This document shows, piece by piece, positions 5,232 to 10,084 of a stretch of DNA of 10,084 nt. Both the position numbers and the translations under genes were made by a program. The DNA is from an uncultured Alphaproteobacteria bacterium (GTDB lineage: Bacteria > Pseudomonadota > Alphaproteobacteria > Rs-D84): contig CALCGS010000109.1 of assembly GCA_937901165.1 (NCBI GenBank), forward strand, positions 1-10,084, written 5' to 3'. Numbering within the stretch: position 1 is the first letter of the stretch; every line of letters starts with the position of its first letter. The notes under the pieces are model-generated. The model saw nothing but the letters and a program-made list of their open reading frames with translations. It searched no databases and had not been told where the DNA came from.

Positions 5232-7313
5232 ATGTCAGTTGGAAAAACAGCACCTTTGCATATGTACCGTAATATTGGGATTATGGCCCATATTGATGCG
5301 GGTAAAACTACAACGTCTGAACGTATTTTGTTTTACACTGGTAAAACTTATAAAATTGGTGAAGTGCATGATGGCGCTGCAACTATGGATTGGATGGAAC
5401 AAGAACAGGAACGTGGTATTACAATTACATCTGCGGCAACAACATGTTTTTGGCGTGATCATCGTATAAATTTGATTGATACGCCAGGACACGTGGACTT
5501 TACAATGGAAGTAGAACGTTCTTTGCGTGTTTTGGACGGTGCGGTTGCTGTATTTGAATCTGTGTCTGGGGTTCAACCACAAACAGAAACAGTATGGCGT
5601 CAGGCAGACAGATATAATGTTCCACGTATTTGTTTCGTAAATAAAATGGATCGTATTGGTGGAAACTTCTTCCGTTGTGTTGATATGATTCGTGAACGTT
5701 TGGGTGCAAATCCTTTGGTTTTGAATTTCCCAATCGGTGCAGAAGCAGATTTTAAGGGCGTTGTTGATGTTTTGGAAATGAAGGGTTTGATTTGGGAAGA
5801 TGAAACCGGTTCACATCCGGTCACTGTTGAAATTCCAGAAGATTTGAAAGCGAAAGCCGAAGAATTGCACAATAAATTGGTTGAAGAAGTTGTGACCCTA
5901 GATGATGATGTTATGGAAGCATATATGGAAGGTAACGTTCCAGATATTGATACGATTAAAAAATTGATTCGTAAGGGAACAATCGAACAAAAATTTAATC
6001 CTATCTTGTGCGGTACTGCATTTAAGAATAAGGGTGTTCAACCGTTGTTGGATGCAATTGTTGATTATTTGCCAAGCCCATTGGATGTTCCTGCAATTAA
6101 GGGAACCAAAATGGACAAAGAAACGGTTGCAGAACGTAAACCAGATGCAAAAGAACCTTTCAGTGCTTTGGCATTTAAAGTTGCAAATGATCCATTTGTT
6201 GGAAATTTGATGTTTATTCGTATTTATTCTGGTAAATTAGTTTCTGGTTCTTATATTTATAATTCTAACCGTGATAAACGTGAACGTGTTGGCCGTATGT
6301 TGTTGATGCATTCTAATAATCGTGAAGAAATCAAAGAAGCATCTGCGGGTGATATCGTGACATTGGTTGGTATGAAAGAAACAATTACTGGTGATACACT
6401 TTGTGATGAAGCAAATCCAATCGTTTTGGAAAATATTCATGTTCCAGAACCAGTTATTAGTATTGCTGTTGAACCAAAAACCAAGGCAGATATTGAAAAA
6501 ATGTCTTTGGGTTTACAAGCATTGGCCAAAGAAGATCCTTCTTTCCGTGTTTCTGTTGATGAAGAATCTGGTCAAACCATTTTGGCGGGGGTTGGTGAGT
6601 TGCACTTGGAAATTTTGGTTGACCGTTTATTGCGTGAATTTAAAGTAGATGTGAATGTTGGTGAACCACGTATTGCATATCGTGAAACATTCCGTAAACC
6701 TGTGACTGAAGAATATACACATAAAAAACAGTCTGGTGGTTCTGGTCAGTATGCACAGGTTAAAATTGAATTTGAACCTTTGGAACCTGGTAAGGGCTAT
6801 GAATTTGAAAACAAAATTGTCGGTGGTGCAATTCCAAAAGAATACATACCGGGTGTTGAAAAAGGATTAAAGATAGCACAACAAACAGGTGTTTTGATTG
6901 GCTATCCAACTGTGGATTTCAAGGCAACATTGGTAGATGGTAAATATCACGAAGTTGACTCTAATGTTTTGTGCTTTGAAATTGCGGCGCGTGCTTGCTT
7001 CCGTGAAGCTATGAAAAAAGCATCGCCAAAATTACTAGAACCGATTATGAAACTTTCGGTGAATACACCAGAAGAATATGTCGGTGATATTATTGGGGAC
7101 TTGAATAGTCGTCGTGGACAAATCAATGGTATTGAAACACAATTCGGTAATCAATTGATTTCTGCATTTGTTCCATTGGCTAATTTGTTCGGTTATGTCA
7201 AGACCTTACGTTCTTTGTCGCAGGGACGTGCAAATCCTTATATGGAATTGTCGCACTATGACGAAGTACCACAAAATGTTGCTGATGAAGTAATAAAAAA
7301 GTTAACAAAATAA
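5232..7313 (+). CDS. fusA: elongation factor G
   Basis: EF-G is the GTPase that drives ribosomal translocation and, with RRF, subunit recycling. The 693-residue chain covers all five domains. GTPase motifs are AHIDAGKTT (19-27), the switch I segment ERGITITSAATT (60-71), DTPGHVDF (83-90, with switch II His87) and NKMD (137-140). Domain III contains the GELHLEILVDR helix. Domain IV has SGGSGQYAQVKIE and GGAIPKEYIPGVEKG, and domain V ends with VPLANLFGYVKTLRSLSQGRA. AAGGA at 5220-5224 lies 7 bases before the ATG. There is no sign of the duplicated specialised EF-G2 type. An intergenic region of 105 bases separates it from tuf. Confidence 0.98.
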   Translation: MSVGKTAPLHMYRNIGIMAHIDAGKTTTSERILFYTGKTYKIGEVHDGAATMDWMEQEQERGITITSAATTCFWRDHRINLIDTPGHVDFTMEVERSLRVLDGAVAVFESVSGVQPQTETVWRQADRYNVPRICFVNKMDRIGGNFFRCVDMIRERLGANPLVLNFPIGAEADFKGVVDVLEMKGLIWEDETGSHPVTVEIPEDLKAKAEELHNKLVEEVVTLDDDVMEAYMEGNVPDIDTIKKLIRKGTIEQKFNPILCGTAFKNKGVQPLLDAIVDYLPSPLDVPAIKGTKMDKETVAERKPDAKEPFSALAFKVANDPFVGNLMFIRIYSGKLVSGSYIYNSNRDKRERVGRMLLMHSNNREEIKEASAGDIVTLVGMKETITGDTLCDEANPIVLENIHVPEPVISIAVEPKTKADIEKMSLGLQALAKEDPSFRVSVDEESGQTILAGVGELHLEILVDRLLREFKVDVNVGEPRIAYRETFRKPVTEEYTHKKQSGGSGQYAQVKIEFEPLEPGKGYEFENKIVGGAIPKEYIPGVEKGLKIAQQTGVLIGYPTVDFKATLVDGKYHEVDSNVLCFEIAARACFREAMKKASPKLLEPIMKLSVNTPEEYVGDIIGDLNSRRGQINGIETQFGNQLISAFVPLANLFGYVKTLRSLSQGRANPYMELSHYDEVPQNVADEVIKKLTK

Positions 7314-7320
7314 AAAAAGA

Positions 7321-7380
7321 TTGCGATTTTTGATTTCTGGTTTATTATATTGGAATGAAATCCAAATGAATCGGAAATCA
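7321..7380 (+). promoter_or_regulatory. fusA-tuf spacer: candidate promoter and two-tier stem
   Basis: TTGCGA (7321-7326) and TATTAT (7343-7348) are 16 bases apart and could form an internal tuf promoter. Overlapping this, TGATTTCTG (7331-7339) pairs with CGGAAATCA (7372-7380) with one G-U pair, enclosing an inner hairpin TTGGA/TCCAA (7350-7354, 7361-7365). The two readings need not exclude each other. No U-tract follows, so it is not a classical terminator. tuf then has a strong ribosome binding site, TAAGGAG (7404-7410). Confidence 0.45.
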
Positions 7381-7418
7381 TAATCAAAATAACAAGCCAA
7401 GCCTAAGGAGAAAAAACT

Positions 7419-8606
7419 ATGGCAAAAGAAAAATATGTAAGAACAAAACCACATGTCAATATTGGTACTATTGGCCACGTTGACCATGGTAAAACAACTT
7501 TGACTGCTGCTATCGTTCACTATTATGGTGTCGGTATTGATGCACAAAAAGGTGTTGATCAAATCGATAATGCACCAGAAGAAAAAGCACGTGGTATAAC
7601 TATTAATACATCACACGTTGAATACGAAACTGCTGATCGTCACTATGCACACGTTGACTGTCCAGGACACGCGGATTATGTTAAAAACATGATTACTGGT
7701 GCTGCACAGATGGATGGTGCTATTTTGGTGGTTGCTGCAACTGATGGTCCTATGCCACAGACACGTGAACACATCTTGTTGGCACGTCAGGTTGGTATTC
7801 CAAAGATTGTTGTGTTCTTGAACAAATGTGATTTGGCAAACGATCCAGAATTGTTGGAATTGGTTGAAATGGAAATTCGTGAATTGTTGTCTGCAAATGA
7901 TTTTGATGGCGATAATGCACCTATCATCCGTGGTTCTGCAATTTCTGCATTGGAAGGCAAAAACGACGGTTTGGGCAAAGAAGCAATTGACGCTTTGTTG
8001 AAAGCATGTGATTCATATATCCCATTACCAGAACGTCCAGTTGATAAACCTTTCTTGATGCCAATTGAAGACGTATTTTCTATCACAGGCCGTGGTACAG
8101 TGGTTACAGGTCGTATTGAATCCGGTACTATCAAGATTGGTGATGAATGTGAAATCGTTGGTTTGCGTCCAACACAAAAAACAACTGTTACTGGCGTAGA
8201 AATGTTCCGCAAATTGTTGGATCAAGGTGAAGCCGGTGATAACGTTGGTTTGTTGTTGCGTGGTACAAAGAAAGAAGATGTAGAACGTGGTCAAATTATT
8301 TGCAAACCTGGTTCTATTACACCACACACAGACTTTGAAGCTGAAGTTTATATTTTGACGAAAGATGAAGGTGGCCGTCATACAGCATTCTTCTCTAACT
8401 ATCGTCCACAATTCTATTTCAGCACAACAGACGTAACAGGTACAATCACATTACCAGCAGACAAAGAAATGGTCTTGCCAGGTGATAATGTCCGTATCTC
8501 TGTACAATTGATTGCTCCAATTGCTATGAGTGAAGGACGCCGCTTTGCTATCCGTGAAGGCGGACGCACAGTTGGTGCAGGGGTTGTATCAAAAATTAAC
8601 AAATAA
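7419..8606 (+). CDS. tuf: elongation factor Tu
   Basis: EF-Tu carries aminoacyl-tRNA to the ribosomal A site as a GTP complex. The 395-residue chain has GHVDHGKTT (19-27), RGITINT (59-65), DCPGH (80-84, with His84), NKCD (135-138) and a SAL-like GSAISALEG around 172-180. Domain 2 starts at about 210 and domain 3 at about 305. The C-terminus is the usual REGGRTVGAGVV. The start follows TAAGGAG at 8-base spacing. Unusual residues are Ser235 in TGRIESG and Ser335 in FYFSTTDVTG, where the family normally has Arg, and Asn160 in LLSANDF, where E. coli has Tyr. The gene is joined to rpsJ, as in the fused str-S10 arrangement. Whether a second tuf copy exists cannot be seen here. Confidence 0.98.
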   Translation: MAKEKYVRTKPHVNIGTIGHVDHGKTTLTAAIVHYYGVGIDAQKGVDQIDNAPEEKARGITINTSHVEYETADRHYAHVDCPGHADYVKNMITGAAQMDGAILVVAATDGPMPQTREHILLARQVGIPKIVVFLNKCDLANDPELLELVEMEIRELLSANDFDGDNAPIIRGSAISALEGKNDGLGKEAIDALLKACDSYIPLPERPVDKPFLMPIEDVFSITGRGTVVTGRIESGTIKIGDECEIVGLRPTQKTTVTGVEMFRKLLDQGEAGDNVGLLLRGTKKEDVERGQIICKPGSITPHTDFEAEVYILTKDEGGRHTAFFSNYRPQFYFSTTDVTGTITLPADKEMVLPGDNVRISVQLIAPIAMSEGRRFAIREGGRTVGAGVVSKINK

Positions 8607-8612
8607 TAACTT

Positions 8613-8660
8613 TGTTGCAAAATCGCTGGATTGATTAAATCAATTCGGCGATTAGCAACA
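8613..8660 (+). promoter_or_regulatory. long stem-loop between tuf and rpsJ
   Basis: TGTTGC (8613-8618) pairs with GCAACA (8655-8660). Inside, AATCGCTGGATTGAT (8621-8635) pairs with ATCAATTCGGCGATT (8639-8653), including two G-U pairs, around a TAA loop. The result is about 21 base pairs interrupted only by a small bulge. No T-run follows, so complete termination is unlikely. It lies at the head of the S10 segment, where E. coli has an L4-responsive leader, so attenuation, processing or protein binding is an inferred role. Confidence 0.65.
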
Positions 8661-8685
8661 TTATAAACATAAGGAAAACGAACAA

Positions 8686-8997
8686 ATGGTACCAGCATCT
8701 AAAATTCGCATTAAATTAACGGCGTTTGATCACCGTATATTAATTGAATCGGTGGATGAGATTGTAAAAACTGCAAAACGCACTGGGGCGGATGTCGTTG
8801 GGCCTGTTCGCTTGCCGACATTGATTCAAAAATTTACAGTAAACCGTTCACCGCACGTTGATAAAAAATCACGTGAACAATTCGAAATCCGTAATCATAA
8901 AGCGGTTGTCGATATTGTTAATCCAACCCCTCAGACAGTTGATGCGTTGATGAAGTTGGATTTGGCGTCTGGTGTAGATGTAAAAATTAAATTGTAA
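8686..8997 (+). CDS. rpsJ: 30S ribosomal protein S10
   Basis: S10 belongs to the small-subunit head and in many bacteria also acts with NusB in antitermination. The 103-residue chain has IRIKLTAFDHRIL, EIVKTAKRTGADVVGPVRLP, FTVNRSPHVDKKSREQFEIR and the C-terminal TVDALMKLDLASGVDVKI, all in normal order and length. The AAGGA at 8671-8675 is 10 bases before the ATG, just after the long stem-loop. rplC follows after 61 bases. Confidence 0.98.
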   Translation: MVPASKIRIKLTAFDHRILIESVDEIVKTAKRTGADVVGPVRLPTLIQKFTVNRSPHVDKKSREQFEIRNHKAVVDIVNPTPQTVDALMKLDLASGVDVKIKL

Positions 8998-9005
8998 TTG
9001 TTAGT

Positions 9006-9031
9006 GTTAATAACGGTGTGTATTTATTAAC
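9006..9031 (+). promoter_or_regulatory. stem-loop between rpsJ and rplC
   Basis: GTTAATAA (9006-9013) pairs perfectly with TTATTAAC (9024-9031) around a 10-base loop. The stem is AT-rich and therefore weak. The rplC ribosome binding site (AAAGG, 9045-9049) lies outside it, 9 bases before the ATG. A processing or stability role is possible; no function is shown. Confidence 0.35.
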
Positions 9032-9058
9032 CTCTGACATAAAAAAAGGCATGAAAAA

Positions 9059-9733
9059 ATGAAACGTAGCGGATTAATTACAACAAAAATAGGAATGACA
9101 CGTCTGTATGATGATGCAGGCGTAGCGCACGCAGTTACAGTTTTGTCTGTTGGTGATTGCGCAGTTATTGGTAATCGTAGTACAGATAAAAATGGTTATG
9201 TAGCAAATATTTTAGGTATGCGCGAAGCAAAGGCAAAGCATGTGGCAAAACCACAAGCAGTTGCAGCAGAAAAAGCGGGTGTAAAACCTTATCGCAAGGT
9301 TGTTGAATTCCGCGTTTCTGATGATTGTGTTATTCCAGTTGGTACACAATTGTCAGCGTCTCATTTTATTGTCGGACAATTTGTTGATGTCCAAGCGACC
9401 AGCAAAGGTAAAGGCTTCCAGGGTGCTATGAAACGTCATAACTTTGGCGGTAAAGAAGCATCACACGGTGTTTTGAAGGCGCATCGTTCTATCGGTGGTA
9501 CAGGTATGCGTGAATGGCCAGGTCGTGTATTGAAAGGTAAGAAAATGGCAGGACAGATGGGAAATGAAACTGTTACTGTTCAAAACTTACGTGTTTTTGG
9601 TACAGATACTGCTGAAAATTTGATTTTTGTTGAAGGTGCAGTTCCTGGTGCAAACGGTACATTCGTATTGGTAAATGATGCGATAAAAAAAGAACAAAAA
9701 GAGGACAAAGAAGAAAAAGAAGACAAGGAATAG
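9059..9733 (+). CDS. rplC: 50S ribosomal protein L3
   Basis: L3 binds 23S rRNA early in large-subunit assembly and reaches toward the peptidyl transferase centre. The 224-residue product starts RSGLITTKIGMTRLYDD and has VDVQATSKGKGFQGAMKRHNF, the HRSIGGTGMREWPGRV loop, LKGKKMAGQMGNETVTVQNL and FVEGAVPGANGTFVLV. It is longer than E. coli L3 because of a highly charged tail, KKEQKEDKEEKEDKE; alphaproteobacterial L3 proteins often carry C-terminal extensions. In the loop, the Gln that PrmB methylates in E. coli (Gln150) is replaced by Glu. The TAG stop shares its last base with the GTG of the next open frame. rplD, the expected neighbour, is absent, and base composition changes abruptly at this stop. 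Confidence 0.96.
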   Translation: MKRSGLITTKIGMTRLYDDAGVAHAVTVLSVGDCAVIGNRSTDKNGYVANILGMREAKAKHVAKPQAVAAEKAGVKPYRKVVEFRVSDDCVIPVGTQLSASHFIVGQFVDVQATSKGKGFQGAMKRHNFGGKEASHGVLKAHRSIGGTGMREWPGRVLKGKKMAGQMGNETVTVQNLRVFGTDTAENLIFVEGAVPGANGTFVLVNDAIKKEQKEDKEEKEDKE

Positions 9734-10084
9734 TGGCTGAACTGATCACATCGGTCCACAACCCGAAGATAAAGAAGCTTCTCGCGTTGCAGCAGAAATC
9801 ATCTGAGCGGCGCGAGAGCGGTCTTTTTGTAGTAGAGGGCGTACGTGAGCTGCGGCACTGCATCGATGCCGGATTCACTGTCGATTCCGTTTTCATCAGG
9901 AAGGACATCCCAGTGCACATCCCAGTGTCGGCATCAATGAAAATATTCGAAGTCAGCCCGGAAGTCTATGAGAAAATGGCATACCGCGGGAGCACCGAAG
10001 GCGTCATCGCAGAAGTGCGTACCAGGGAGATGCGCCTTACCGATATAAAGCCCGGACCGTCACCTCTCATAATGGTTCTGGAAA
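9733..10084 (+). CDS. SpoU/TrmH-family RNA 2'-O-methyltransferase, N-terminal part (runs off the window)
   Basis: The first 117 codons encode the substrate-binding domain of a SpoU-type enzyme, which transfers a methyl group from SAM to a ribose 2'-OH in rRNA or tRNA. Family features are the ITSVHNPKIKKLLAL start, SGLFVVEGVRELRHC and FEVSPEVYEKMAYRG followed by STEGVIAEV. The window ends at PLIMVLE, the first strand of the knotted catalytic domain, so the SAM-binding motifs are not seen. GTG at 9733 is taken as the start because no ATG occurs in frame after the upstream TGA; AAGGA lies only 3-4 bases before it. Base content (34 of 60 G+C at 9781-9840) contrasts with 17 of 60 at 9661-9720. The sequence reminds me of Bacteroidota homologues, but that is recollection only. 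Confidence 0.8.
   Translation, partial: MAELITSVHNPKIKKLLALQQKSSERRESGLFVVEGVRELRHCIDAGFTVDSVFIRKDIPVHIPVSASMKIFEVSPEVYEKMAYRGSTEGVIAEVRTREMRLTDIKPGPSPLIMVLE

Noticed and set aside
7787..8411. Two long reverse-strand frames inside tuf
   Set aside because: They are complements of an unmistakable EF-Tu gene with strong codon bias, which commonly creates long antisense frames.
9051..9062. Three-codon mini-ORF (ATG AAA AAA TGA) overlapping the rplC start
   Set aside because: Its ATG is one base from the ribosome binding site, so it is unlikely to be initiated; most likely chance in an A-rich spacer.
1..10084. tRNA genes, CRISPR arrays, insertion sequences, attachment sites
   Set aside because: No cloverleaf, no regularly spaced repeats, no transposase or integrase motifs and no long direct or terminal repeats were seen on either strand.

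Overview
The window reads as a low-GC alphaproteobacterial chromosome segment running from about 350 to 9,730, with a short, higher-GC stretch at each end that does not match it. All confidently identified genes are on the + strand. The alphaproteobacterial placement is an inference from the protein sequences and from the fused str/S10 layout (rpsL-rpsG-fusA-tuf-rpsJ-rplC). An uncultured gut or host-associated lineage is plausible, but nothing here proves it. The core has low GC, CGT-rich arginine coding and a strong TTG preference for leucine.

Layout. 1-403: no confident gene. A G+C-rich block (37 of 60 bases at 121-180) contains a reverse-strand open frame lacking a start codon. 404-3056: three co-oriented genes, namely a lipoprotein Ntn-hydrolase of the choloylglycine hydrolase/penicillin V acylase type, a GuaD-like nucleobase deaminase, and the endolytic murein transglycosylase MltG. 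3124-4062: a transcription unit with its own promoter and 5' hairpin, encoding a secreted beta-barrel-like protein interrupted by an in-frame TAA. The same frame resumes after the stop and ends in a typical outer-membrane C-terminal strand, followed at once by an intrinsic terminator. 4121-9733: a consensus promoter and roughly 140-nt leader, then rpsL, rpsG, fusA, tuf, rpsJ and rplC, with structured intergenic elements before tuf, rpsJ and rplC. 9733-10084: the 5' part of a SpoU/TrmH-family rRNA 2'-O-methyltransferase gene with very different base composition, where rplD would be expected.

The str/S10 genes supply core translation parts: small-subunit proteins S12, S7 and S10, elongation factors EF-G and EF-Tu, and large-subunit protein L3. 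The upstream genes act mainly in the cell envelope (lipoprotein hydrolase, MltG, barrel protein), plus one purine-salvage-type deaminase.

I did not find a clear new multi-gene system. The points most worth checking are the interrupted outer-membrane gene, the lipoprotein Ntn-hydrolase, an EF-Tu with substitutions at several antibiotic-contact positions, the long hairpin between tuf and rpsJ, and the two compositional junctions, which may be assembly chimeras.
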